This document shows positions 1 to 5,989 of a DNA stretch of 16,943 nt, piece by piece. The position numbers and the translations under genes were made by a program. The notes under the pieces are model-generated. The model saw only the letters and a program-made list of their open reading frames with translations. It was not told the origin of the DNA and searched no databases. Positions within the stretch are counted from its first letter, which is position 1; every line of letters starts with the position of its first letter. Source of the stretch: CAZHJA01 sp964532865 (GTDB lineage: Bacteria; Patescibacteriota; Microgenomatia; UBA1406; GWC2-37-13); assembly GCA_964532865.1 (NCBI GenBank), contig CAZHJA010000019.1:1-16943 (forward strand). The letters run 5' to 3'.

Positions 1-56
1 TGCTAAATCTTTGAGTCGAAAGACTCACGCGGGTTCGAATCCCGCCCTCTCCGCCA
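1..56 (+). tRNA. tRNA-Ser, anticodon GCT, 5' part cut off by window edge
   Basis: The visible part begins at U33 of the anticodon loop, so bases 2-4 (GCT) are the anticodon, reading AGC/AGT serine codons. A long class II variable arm follows (TGAGTC-GAAA-GACTCA, 12-27), which is diagnostic for Ser/Leu/Tyr; together with GCT it means Ser. The T arm is GCGGG-TTCGAAT-CCCGC (29-45), then the acceptor 3' strand CCTCTCC, discriminator G73 (typical of Ser) and an encoded CCA (54-56). The two other tRNAs in the window lack an encoded CCA. The 5' half lies outside the window. Confidence 0.95.
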
Positions 57-75
57 AATGGGATAAATAACAGAA

Positions 76-118
76 AATCGAATATTAATCTATATTTCAA
101 TCTAAGTGCAATTCGATT
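76..118. repeat. 8-bp inverted repeat downstream of tRNA-Ser
   Basis: AATCGAAT (76-83) and ATTCGATT (111-118) are perfect reverse complements separated by 27 bases. An alternative pairing, ATTAATC (84-90) with GATTAAT (115-121), overlaps it. There is no T-run, so a classical terminator is unlikely. The role is unknown. Confidence 0.35.
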
Positions 119-210
119 AATTTACCCTTCTTAATGCTTTTTACGCAGGCAAGCTAATAGAATTAGAATCACTATTTTTCCCAAGATACAATATTAGATC
201 AAGTCAGCGC

Positions 211-239
211 TTGACAAGGGATATAATAATAAGTATAAT
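211..239 (+). promoter_or_regulatory. Consensus sigma-70 promoter for abiE
   Basis: TTGACA (211-216), a 17-bp spacer and TATAAT (234-239) match the housekeeping consensus at 12 of 12 positions with ideal spacing. The expected start is near 246, giving a 5' leader of about 14 nt before the ATG at 260. No Shine-Dalgarno sequence is visible in that leader. Confidence 0.85.
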
Positions 240-259
240 CATTTCAGTTAAGTATAAAT

Positions 260-886
260 ATGTACACTTTATTGAAACCGATCCATGTTCGTAAAGAGCT
301 ATTAAAAAGGAATATGTGCATATTCAGGGCTCAGGATTTTATGCGTATTTTTAATACCTCTTCTCATACAACTAAGTATTTTTTAGAAACACAAGTTCAG
401 CAGGATTTTCTACAAAGACTGAAACGTGGCACCTATATGCTCAAAACCGATCCGCCTTCTGAAGAGGAAATAGCAAATGCATTATATAAACCTTCCTATA
501 TCTCATTTGAGTACGCGCTTGCGTATTATCATATACTTTTAGAAATGCCATATATATTAACGTCAGCAACCACCAAGCCTACACGGCTATTTACTACCTC
601 TCATGCCTCGTTTTCCTACAAAACAATTAAAAAAGAAGCATTCACTGGTTACTCATTGGTCAAACAGGCCCAGAGGTCGTTTTTAATGGCTGAAAAAGAA
701 AAGGCGCTTGTCGACTATTTATACTTTGTATCCTTAAGAAAGAGTCCTCATTATGAGCGCCTTTTCGCAAATTTAAAAGACAGAAATTATTACAGGATAA
801 AAACGCTTAATAGAGAAAAAATCAATATGTATATAAAATTATTTGAAAACAAACAATTATTAAACTTGGTTAATTTTCTATTATGA
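260..886 (+). CDS. abiEi: AbiEi-family antitoxin (type IV toxin-antitoxin, AbiE)
   Basis: A 208-aa protein of the AbiEi antitoxin family. In characterised AbiE systems the N-terminal winged helix-turn-helix represses the operon and the C-terminal domain counteracts the nucleotidyltransferase toxin. Residues about 14-62 resemble the winged helix (ending in RGTYML). Residues 79-92 (PSYISFEYALAYY) and the EKEKALVDYLYF segment (145-156) are hallmarks of the family's C-terminal domain. Its TGA stop overlaps the ATG of the toxin gene by four bases (883-886), indicating translational coupling and matching the usual antitoxin-toxin order. The ATG at 260 follows a consensus promoter by 20 bp with no clear ribosome-binding site. 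Autoregulation is expected from the family, but no obvious operator was found around the promoter. Family assignment is by motif recognition. Confidence 0.88.
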   Translation: MYTLLKPIHVRKELLKRNMCIFRAQDFMRIFNTSSHTTKYFLETQVQQDFLQRLKRGTYMLKTDPPSEEEIANALYKPSYISFEYALAYYHILLEMPYILTSATTKPTRLFTTSHASFSYKTIKKEAFTGYSLVKQAQRSFLMAEKEKALVDYLYFVSLRKSPHYERLFANLKDRNYYRIKTLNREKINMYIKLFENKQLLNLVNFLL

Positions 887-1602
887 TTTCAAACACTGTC
901 ATTCAAAACCTAGCAAAAAAATTACAGTCAACAGAGCTTAATATCAGAAGAGAATATATTCAACATCTTTTCCTTTCGTATTTTTACCAACAGCTGGAAG
1001 CAGACAATATTTACTTTAAAGGTGGTACTGCTTTAAGAATTATTCATCAAAGTCCTAGATTTTCAGAAGATTTGGATTTTAGTTCAGCTACTACTGGTAT
1101 TAACAAAATTGAGAACATCTTGATCCAAACTATTCGAGAAATTGAGCGGGAGGGAATAGGGACAGATATAAAAGAATCCAAAAAAACCAGTGGAGGCTAT
1201 ATCGGGATTATTCACTGCACATTACGCGACCAAGAAATTGCTATTCAGCTCGAAATTTCTCAAAGAAAAGGAAGAACGCAAAGAGAAGTGGTTACTATTG
1301 CCAATGATTTCATACCGCCATATACGCTTATCTCTCTTTCTCAGAGTCAACTTGTTACAGAGAAGATTCAAGCGCTTTTAAGTAGACAAAAAGCAAGAGA
1401 TTTTTACGATCTTTACTTTATGTTAAGAGCTCATCTTATCCCTGCTCGGAAGAAAAACGTACTTCAAAAGGTTCTAAGCCTGCTTAACAAATCCAATATC
1501 CACTATGAACAAGAATTAAAACAATTTCTGCCTAGAAGTCATTGGACAATAATAAAAAACTTTAAGACAGTACTTATGCAAGAACTTGAACGATCTGTGT
1601 AA
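883..1602 (+). CDS. abiEii: AbiEii-family nucleotidyltransferase toxin
   Basis: A 239-aa DNA polymerase beta-like nucleotidyltransferase of the AbiEii/MenT family, the toxin half of a type IV system; characterised relatives transfer nucleotides to tRNA acceptor ends and arrest growth. The signature is intact: FKGGTALR (residues 45-52), then SEDLDF (61-66), giving the GG...DxD metal-binding motif with D63 and D65. Further along, TEKIQALLSRQKARDFYDLY (159-178) carries the conserved Lys and the R-D-x-x-D-L helix typical of the family. Length is a little short of many AbiEii proteins (about 230-300 aa) but nothing looks truncated. It overlaps abiEi by 4 bp and is driven from the same promoter. 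With a tRNA-Ser gene immediately upstream, this pair looks like accessory defence cargo, although no att duplication is visible. Activity is inferred from motifs only. Confidence 0.9.
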   Translation: MISNTVIQNLAKKLQSTELNIRREYIQHLFLSYFYQQLEADNIYFKGGTALRIIHQSPRFSEDLDFSSATTGINKIENILIQTIREIEREGIGTDIKESKKTSGGYIGIIHCTLRDQEIAIQLEISQRKGRTQREVVTIANDFIPPYTLISLSQSQLVTEKIQALLSRQKARDFYDLYFMLRAHLIPARKKNVLQKVLSLLNKSNIHYEQELKQFLPRSHWTIIKNFKTVLMQELERSV

Positions 1603-1613
1603 AATGCTTTACA
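1598..1613. repeat. Small hairpin over the abiEii stop codon
   Basis: TGTAAA-ATGC-TTTACA is a perfect 6-bp stem with a 4-base loop spanning the TAA stop at 1600-1602. It is AT-rich and no U-tract follows directly, so it is at best a weak terminator or 3' end stabiliser. Confidence 0.3.
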
Positions 1614-1712
1614 TGGCTTTGATCTAATCATACTTTTATAGGAGAAACTTCTTCGACTCAGGCACATTAAATAGTATTAAGATGAATATTAGATCCGCTT
1701 GAGTCTTCTGTA

Positions 1713-1731
1713 ACAATCTAAATTAGATTGT
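1713..1731. promoter_or_regulatory. Palindrome upstream of the XRE promoter (candidate operator)
   Basis: CAATCTAA-A-TTAGATTG (1714-1730), extended by one A-T pair on each side, is a near-perfect palindrome with a single central base. It lies 7 bp upstream of the -35 box of the XRE gene, a position suited to a DNA-binding dimer. Its sequence is unrelated to the second palindrome in the same promoter, so the two may bind different proteins. Confidence 0.45.
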
Positions 1732-1738
1732 AGAGTCC

Positions 1739-1767
1739 TTGTCATAATATAACATAGATGTTATACT
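1739..1767 (+). promoter_or_regulatory. Promoter with embedded palindromic operator for XRE gene
   Basis: TTGTCA (1739-1744), a 17-bp spacer and TATACT (1762-1767) form a good sigma-70 promoter. A perfect palindrome, TATAACAT-AG-ATGTTATA (1748-1765), fills the spacer and covers most of the -10. A protein bound there would block RNA polymerase, as expected for an autorepressed HigA-like antitoxin. The start site is predicted near 1774, leaving about a 30-nt leader before the ATG at 1804. Confidence 0.7.
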
Positions 1768-1803
1768 AATCTTATTAGGCTTAAAAGTTAACACTTTATA
1801 CTT

Positions 1804-2079
1804 ATGAAAAACTGGAAACAATTAAAAGCAGAATTATTGCAAAATAAAGAGATTAAAAAAGAATACAATAAATTGACACCTCGCTATGAGGCAATATCTG
1901 AATTAATATCAGCACGTATTAAAAAAGGGATTACTCAAAAAGAATTAGCTAAAAAGATTGACACAAAGCAATCAGCTATTGCCCGATTTGAGGCAGGTAA
2001 TGTTAATCCTTCTTTAGGATTTTTGGAGAAGATGGCTGAAGTTATGGGATATCGATTAAATATCAGTCTATCAAAATAA
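1804..2079 (+). CDS. XRE-family HTH regulator, HigA-like orphan antitoxin
   Basis: A 91-aa protein with a Cro/C1-type helix-turn-helix at about residues 33-80. The recognisable core is ITQKELAKKI (43-52), then the recognition helix region with QSAIARFEAG (56-65), then NPSLGFLEKMAEVMG, a layout typical of HigA antitoxins and small XRE repressors. The N-terminal 30 residues are charged and helical (KNWKQLKAELLQNKEIKKEY), as in HigA proteins encoded next to HigB-type toxins. No toxin gene is visible on either side: the 200 bp upstream hold only regulatory palindromes and the sequence downstream is decayed. It is therefore an orphan, or the survivor of a toxin-antitoxin pair. The palindrome inside its own promoter suggests autorepression. 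No Shine-Dalgarno sequence precedes the ATG. Confidence 0.8.
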   Translation: MKNWKQLKAELLQNKEIKKEYNKLTPRYEAISELISARIKKGITQKELAKKIDTKQSAIARFEAGNVNPSLGFLEKMAEVMGYRLNISLSK

Positions 2080-2373
2080 ACAAGGCGCTTGATGAAAGTT
2101 TAAATAAAGCGGTTAAGGAATAATAAGGTCATTGTTGAATTACCGAAATATTCTTTTATTTTCAAAAGTCCCAAAGCTTGCTATATAATAATGTTGATTT
2201 TCCGTTATCATTTTGAAATAGAAAGTTTAACACTCTTAACTATACTCCGCCATTTTATAATTTCAGCGTTTAATGTGTTGCCTTGCTCGTTTTCACTCCA
2301 CTTCGTAGAGTAAAACAGAAAAATTATCTAGATAAAAGGGCAATCTGCAGTTTTTATTAAACTTTATTAATAA
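2080..2373. other. Non-coding, apparently decayed stretch
   Basis: No convincing gene is seen on either strand. Just after the XRE stop, a shifted frame reads KALDESLNKAVKE and then stops (TAA at 2121-2123), which looks like a scrap of coding sequence. A possible -10 (TATAAT, 2184-2189) precedes an unconvincing 40-codon frame. An imperfect hairpin, TTTTCACTC (2290-2298) with GAGTAAAA (2308-2315), lies near the end. The stretch reads as gene-decay debris. Confidence 0.5.
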
Positions 2374-2607
2374 TTTTTTGATAAAGAAGAATTTTTTAGG
2401 GATTTAATAAGGGAAGAATTTATTAATATTTTTAGGAGGAAGGGAAAAGATCTTTCTTATGATGATTTAATTTCCGCTTCAGATACATAAACCAATGCTA
2501 CGTTGGGATTACTTGGTTCAAGTAAAGGTAAACCAATCTATATTGTAGATGTTTCTGGTGATAGGCCAGAAGTAAAATATATAGAAGATGCTCCTGTGAT
2601 TGAGTAA
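2374..2607 (+). pseudogene. Remnant of an unidentified gene with an in-frame stop
   Basis: One frame is open from 2374 to the TAA at 2488-2490 and resumes in the same frame to the TAA at 2605-2607. The first part reads ...EEFINIFRRKGKDLSYDDL, the second ...TLGLLGSSKGKPIYIVDV and ends DAPVIE. Composition and codon use look protein-like on both sides of the single stop, giving about 77 codons in total. No good ATG start is present and two stops (2368-2373) precede it, so the 5' end also seems lost. I do not recognise the family. A natural stop-codon readthrough is possible but less likely than decay, given the degraded surroundings. Confidence 0.5.
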
Positions 2608-2695
2608 GTAATTACTAACTAATATTGTTATAACAAAAAGAGCTTTGACAAAATGGAATTTCCTCTTAACCCATTTTTTATTGCAGCAATTAAAA

Positions 2696-2704
2696 TGATA
2701 AAAT
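2696..2704 (+). promoter_or_regulatory. Extended -10 promoter giving a leaderless start
   Basis: TGATAAAAT is an extended -10 element (TGn plus TAAAAT at 2699-2704). No good -35 is present, which extended -10 promoters tolerate. The predicted start is at 2711-2712, the ATG itself. The identical 9-mer recurs at 16914-16922, again just ahead of an ATG. Confidence 0.5.
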
Positions 2705-2711
2705 AAGGAAT

Positions 2712-2891
2712 ATGACTAAAAAAATATTATTGGGGGTTATTATTGTCATTTTTTTAATGCTAGATTGGGCTGCTTTGCATGATATTATTAAAGGAAAAGA
2801 ACCTAACTATTGGGGTGAATATGCTGTCTTAGCCATTAGCGTTATTGCTTTTATTATAATTGCGTGTATTGTCCGAAAAAGTAAATATTAA
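2712..2891 (+). CDS. Small two-TM membrane protein, conserved-hypothetical type
   Basis: A 59-aa ORF. Residues about 4-21 form one hydrophobic segment, then a polar loop (HDIIKGKEPNYWGEY, 23-37), then a second membrane segment (about 38-54) and a basic tail RKSKY. The pattern LDWAALHDIIKGKEPN...EY followed by a second helix resembles a widespread family of tiny hypothetical membrane proteins; no function is known to me. AAGGAA lies only one base from the ATG, too close for a normal Shine-Dalgarno, while an extended -10 sits seven bases upstream, so leaderless translation is the better explanation. It ends convergently, overlapping the stop of the minus-strand gene at 2888 by four bases. Confidence 0.72.
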   Translation: MTKKILLGVIIVIFLMLDWAALHDIIKGKEPNYWGEYAVLAISVIAFIIIACIVRKSKY

Positions 2892-3676
2892 GGTAATTTA
2901 CGTATAAGTGTTCTAATTAATGGATGTCCGAATTTTCCTAATTCTTCCAACCAGCTATATGTCCCTTTATAATTAGGGCGATCTTTAAAAAAACTATCAT
3001 CTAATATTGTTATTCCTTCTGTAGGATCTTTTAATCTTTCAAATATAGGAACGGAATATTCTTGAGTAATTTTGCCATCTTTGAGGTCATAAGAAATAAG
3101 TCCCCAACCACCTATTGGACCCTTACTTTGTTTAATTTTGCGAATTTCTCCATGTGTTTCTTTTCTAAAGGCTTCAGCATCTTCATTACGAGAGAGTGCT
3201 CGGCATTTGGCCAATAAAGAACCGAACGTGCCATTAAGTACACATATGGCATCGGTATAAGGCACGTTACTAAACAATACTTCTTCACAACGTTCTATTA
3301 TTCCATTTCTGTATCTTCTTAATGCATAATTTTGAGATCTTGTCAGATGATTTAAAACGAATTCAAAAGCCTCTGCTACTGTTTTTTCAGTTCCAACAAA
3401 GTAGCCTTCAATTCCTAAAGGTCGCAATGGTGAGTCTGGGTCAAAAATAGGGTTGCGTCTTCCAATTCTTAGAGATTCCCAAGATAGAAAAGCTTGTTCA
3501 TATTCTCTAGATTCTTCAATATATTCAGCTAGAAGTTCTGAAGGATCTTTATTTCTTACCTTTGATACTTCATTAAATAGAGAAGTTGCAAGAGGTATCG
3601 TGTTTGAGATTAATTCAAATTCTCTATTTCCGCTTTCAACTCTTGTTGGCTTATTAATTCTAGATTCTTTATCCAT
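2888..3676 (-). CDS. Hypothetical protein of unknown function (262 aa)
   Basis: A long intact frame with no signal peptide or membrane segment, so probably cytosolic. The sequence is strongly charged and looks largely helical, with a short Gly-rich patch near GPIGGWGLISYDL (about residues 187-199). A cluster of Arg, Glu and Cys (RRYRNGIIERCEEV) lies about residues 119-132. I do not recognise a family. No Shine-Dalgarno precedes the ATG, and the next possible starts would remove conserved-looking sequence, so the first ATG is kept. It converges with the small membrane gene at 2712-2891 (4-bp overlap of stops) and is transcribed away from alkD. Base composition looks less AT-biased than in the genes to its right, which would fit acquired DNA, but this is an impression by eye. 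Its position next to toxin-antitoxin-type genes hints at an accessory or defence role; that is only context. Confidence 0.75.
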   Translation of the reverse strand: MDKESRINKPTRVESGNREFELISNTIPLATSLFNEVSKVRNKDPSELLAEYIEESREYEQAFLSWESLRIGRRNPIFDPDSPLRPLGIEGYFVGTEKTVAEAFEFVLNHLTRSQNYALRRYRNGIIERCEEVLFSNVPYTDAICVLNGTFGSLLAKCRALSRNEDAEAFRKETHGEIRKIKQSKGPIGGWGLISYDLKDGKITQEYSVPIFERLKDPTEGITILDDSFFKDRPNYKGTYSWLEELGKFGHPLIRTLIRKLP

Positions 3677-3723
3677 AAAGATTTTTCAAGTTTTCAATAA
3701 ACAATATAATTTCCAATATGTCT

Positions 3724-3751
3724 TTGGAACAATATAAATTTGATATATTAT
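3724..3751 (+). promoter_or_regulatory. Probable promoter for alkD-flippase operon
   Basis: TTGGAA (3724-3729), 16 bp, then TATTAT (3746-3751) form a moderate sigma-70 match. The predicted start near 3758 excludes the in-frame ATG at 3759 as a practical start and favours the ATG at 3810, with a leader of about 50 nt. Confidence 0.45.
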
Positions 3752-3783
3752 ACCAGAATTGTTCTTATTTGTTTATTTACTCA

Positions 3784-3801
3784 TTGTATCTTTTGATACA
3801 A
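3784..3801 (+). repeat. Hairpin in the alkD leader
   Basis: TTGTATC-TTTT-GATACAA is a perfect 7-bp stem with a four-base loop. It ends 8 bases before the ATG at 3810, inside the predicted leader, where it could mask or set off the ribosome-binding region or serve as an operator. No Shine-Dalgarno is visible. Confidence 0.45.
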
Positions 3802-3809
3802 TAAGCTTT

Positions 3810-4517
3810 ATGCTTGAGAGTTTAAAAAAAGATCTAGAGAATCTAAAAGACCTTAAGAAAGCAAAAATATTACAGAGATTTTTTAAAACAGGAAAAGGAG
3901 AATATGGAGAAGGGGATATATTTCTTGGTATACCTGTTCCAAAACAGCGAAAAATTGCTAAAAAATATTCAAATATAACACTTTCTAATATTCAATCACT
4001 CTTTGGTAGTAAAATACATGAATATCGTCTTGTTGGACTTCTTGTGCTTATTTTTAAATACAAAGAATCCAGCGTTAAAGATAAAGAAAAAATATTTAAT
4101 TTTTATTTAAAAAATACCAAAAATATTAATAACTGGGATTTGGTGGATTTATCTGCCCCTAATATAATTGGAGAATATACATACTTAAAAAAAGACAGCA
4201 GGGTTTTATTTACTTTAGCTAAATCAAATAATTTATGGGAAAAAAGAATAGCAATGATTTCTACATATGCATTTATTAAAAAACAGGAATTTAATGAAGC
4301 TTTCAAAATAGCTGAAATTCTTGTTTATGATAAACATGATTTAATTCATAAAGTTGTTGGATGGATGTTAAGAGAAATCGGCAAAAGAAATCAAGATATA
4401 GAAGAGGAATTTTTGAAAAAATATGCTTATAATATGCCAAGAACAATGCTTAGATATGCAATAGAAAAATTTGATAAAAAAAAGAGAAAATATTATTTGA
4501 CTTATAAAAAAGCATGA
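3810..4517 (+). CDS. alkD: DNA alkylation repair protein, AlkD-like HEAT-repeat glycosylase
   Basis: A 235-aa protein of the AlkC/AlkD superfamily, bacterial DNA glycosylases built of HEAT-like helical repeats that excise alkylated purines such as 3- and 7-methyl bases. The key stretch NNWDLVD puts Trp at residue 109 and Asp at 113 when counted from the ATG at 3810, the same numbers as the catalytic W109/D113 of Bacillus cereus AlkD; Arg146 (WEKRIAM) lies near that enzyme's R148. Other family marks are the GKGEYGEGDIFLGIPVPKQR segment (residues 28-47) and HKVVGWMLREIGKR towards the end. A longer frame starts at 3759, but its 17 extra residues are hydrophobic, atypical, and lie at the predicted transcription start. 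The TGA stop overlaps the flippase ATG (4514-4517), so the two are co-translated although functionally unrelated. Confidence 0.9.
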   Translation: MLESLKKDLENLKDLKKAKILQRFFKTGKGEYGEGDIFLGIPVPKQRKIAKKYSNITLSNIQSLFGSKIHEYRLVGLLVLIFKYKESSVKDKEKIFNFYLKNTKNINNWDLVDLSAPNIIGEYTYLKKDSRVLFTLAKSNNLWEKRIAMISTYAFIKKQEFNEAFKIAEILVYDKHDLIHKVVGWMLREIGKRNQDIEEEFLKKYAYNMPRTMLRYAIEKFDKKKRKYYLTYKKA

Positions 4518-5773
4518 AGAAAATATTTCAAAATCAATTCTATCAAGGAAGCATAATAGTAACGCTATTTGGTTTTATGGCAGGAATTATAAACTATTGT
4601 TTTACTTTTTTAGCAGCACGTATATTAGGGCCCTCAGGATATGGAGAAATAACTGCGCTATTTTCATACATTGCAATATGTACTATCCCAGTATCAATAT
4701 TTAATTTATATCTCTTACAAAAGATAAGTTCTACAACGTCTAAAAGAGTATTATATGCCAAATCAATAGAAGTTTTTTTTTGGAATAAAATTAAAAAATG
4801 GTGGTTTTTAATAATACCAGTTGTAGTTTGTATTCCGTTTATTTCAAAATTCACAAATCTATCAACCATTACTGCTATTTCACTAGTTCCTTTTATAATT
4901 ATTTCATTTTTTTCATCTGTATATTTAACATCAAATCAAGGTCTTAGATTATTTTTAGCTGTTTCAATAATAAGTATTATTGCTGTTTTAATAAAAGTAA
5001 TAGGACCTATTTTAGCAACTTTGGGGATTGATGGTTTTACAATTGTAATACTATTTATTTTCCTATCAACTCTTTTTTTATTTATTGGTCAATACTTTGT
5101 GTTTAGAAAAAATACAAAAGGAATTCATGCGAAAAAGATAATTAAAATTGAAAAAAGGATCCTTCATATTATTTCCAGCACATATTTCTTAAGTATTGCT
5201 TTTTCTACGTTCGCATCAATTATTATTATTAACTTTGATATTGTTTTTGTAAAAAAGTTCTTTTTATCCAGTGAGGCAGGTATATATAGTTTATGGTCAG
5301 TTTGTTCAAAGATTTTATACTATGTTTTAGGACCTATAATTGCAATTTCTTTTATTTTTTTTGCAAACGTTAAAAATAAAAAAGAGGTAAAACATGTATT
5401 TATTGTTTCATTTTTATTAATAATAATGGGCGCAATATTTAATTATTTAATTTACTTCCTATATGGAAATGAATTTATCAATATTTTTTTTGGAAATAAA
5501 TATTTACAAGTAATTAAGTATCTTCCAAAAGCAAGCATATTTGCTTTTTTTTATACTCTTATGCTTTTTTTAAATACTTATTTTCTTGCAAATAAAAGAA
5601 AGATTACATTTTTATTGCCTGCGGCACTAATCATATATATTCCCACTCTTTTTCTTTTTGGAACAAAACTTGAAAGTGTGATGAATATAAACATAGGATT
5701 TACCGGGATAGTAAGTTGTATGTATCTCATATATTTTTTTATTCATAACCCTTTAAATCTAAAATCTTCTTAA
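4514..5773 (+). CDS. Oligosaccharide flippase-like MOP-superfamily membrane protein
   Basis: A 419-aa, very hydrophobic protein with about 12 membrane segments. The N-terminus is typical of Wzx/RfbX-type polysaccharide flippases: a first helix with GFMAGIINYCFTFLAARILG (residues 20-39) followed by PSGYGEITALFSY, the family's usual G-x-x-x-Y/F-G-x-x-x-A pattern. Such proteins move lipid-linked glycans across the cytoplasmic membrane for capsule, O-antigen or surface polymer assembly. The other half of the gene is regularly spaced helices with short loops, and length is normal for the family. Translation is coupled to alkD by a 4-bp overlap. A GT-C-like protein is encoded nearby (6838-8532, minus), consistent with surface glycan assembly, but no dedicated sugar-synthesis genes are in the window and the substrate cannot be told. 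Confidence 0.82.
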   Translation: MKKIFQNQFYQGSIIVTLFGFMAGIINYCFTFLAARILGPSGYGEITALFSYIAICTIPVSIFNLYLLQKISSTTSKRVLYAKSIEVFFWNKIKKWWFLIIPVVVCIPFISKFTNLSTITAISLVPFIIISFFSSVYLTSNQGLRLFLAVSIISIIAVLIKVIGPILATLGIDGFTIVILFIFLSTLFLFIGQYFVFRKNTKGIHAKKIIKIEKRILHIISSTYFLSIAFSTFASIIIINFDIVFVKKFFLSSEAGIYSLWSVCSKILYYVLGPIIAISFIFFANVKNKKEVKHVFIVSFLLIIMGAIFNYLIYFLYGNEFINIFFGNKYLQVIKYLPKASIFAFFYTLMLFLNTYFLANKRKITFLLPAALIIYIPTLFLFGTKLESVMNINIGFTGIVSCMYLIYFFIHNPLNLKSS

Positions 5774-5779
5774 AGATTT
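5762..5779. terminator. Weak hairpin at the end of the flippase gene
   Basis: AAATCTT (5762-5768) and AAGATTT (5773-5779) form a perfect 7-bp stem with a CTTA loop over the stop codon (5771-5773). The 3' arm ends in TTT but there is no extended U-tract, so termination is possible but unproven. Confidence 0.35.
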
Positions 5780-5790
5780 AACAATTCTCA

Positions 5791-5819
5791 TTGACGAAAA
5801 AATACTTGTAGTATATAAT
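5791..5819 (+). promoter_or_regulatory. Strong sigma-70 promoter
   Basis: TTGACG (5791-5796), 17 bp, TATAAT (5814-5819): 11 of 12 consensus positions with ideal spacing. The start is predicted near 5826, only about 5 nt before the ATG at 5831. It should drive the small ORF at 5831 and the membrane protein gene at 5990. Confidence 0.8.
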
Positions 5820-5830
5820 ATGGGACTTTT

Positions 5831-5971
5831 ATGAAATTAAGTAAAGATATTTTAAGCTTCCATATTGGCAAAAATAAAAATAAGGAGAAAAGATATCAAA
5901 TTATCAACGTGACTTATAATATTAAAAAAGCAGTATATCAAAATATCATAAAATTTATTAAAAATTATTAA
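5831..5971 (+). CDS. Possible small basic protein (46 aa)
   Basis: An ATG-initiated frame of 46 codons, starting 11 bases after a near-consensus -10, so its mRNA would have almost no leader. The product is Lys/Asn/Tyr-rich (MKLSKDILSFHIGKNKNKEK at the start, IIKFIKNY at the end) with alternating charged and hydrophobic residues and no clear membrane helix. It ends 18 bases before the ATG at 5990, in operon arrangement. In such AT-rich DNA a Lys/Asn/Ile-rich frame of this size can arise by chance; the promoter placement is the main support. No family recognised. Confidence 0.45.
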   Translation: MKLSKDILSFHIGKNKNKEKRYQIINVTYNIKKAVYQNIIKFIKNY

Positions 5972-5989
5972 ATTTATCTAAATTACATT

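Noticed and set aside
1653..1706. GACTCA and TGAGTC copies downstream of abiEii resembling the tRNA-Ser variable arm, as a possible att site
   Set aside because: Only six to seven bases match, and integrases normally duplicate the T arm and 3' end of the tRNA, which is not repeated in the window.
2191..2313. 40-codon frame after a TATAAT box
   Set aside because: No ribosome-binding site, no family resemblance and a poor -35; likely chance in decayed DNA.
3759..3809. 17-residue N-terminal extension of AlkD
   Set aside because: It lies at the predicted transcription start, and the shorter protein aligns its Trp109/Asp113 with the known AlkD numbering.
4103..4306. Minus-strand frame inside alkD
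   Set aside because: Shadow of a well-supported gene; no promoter or family resemblance.
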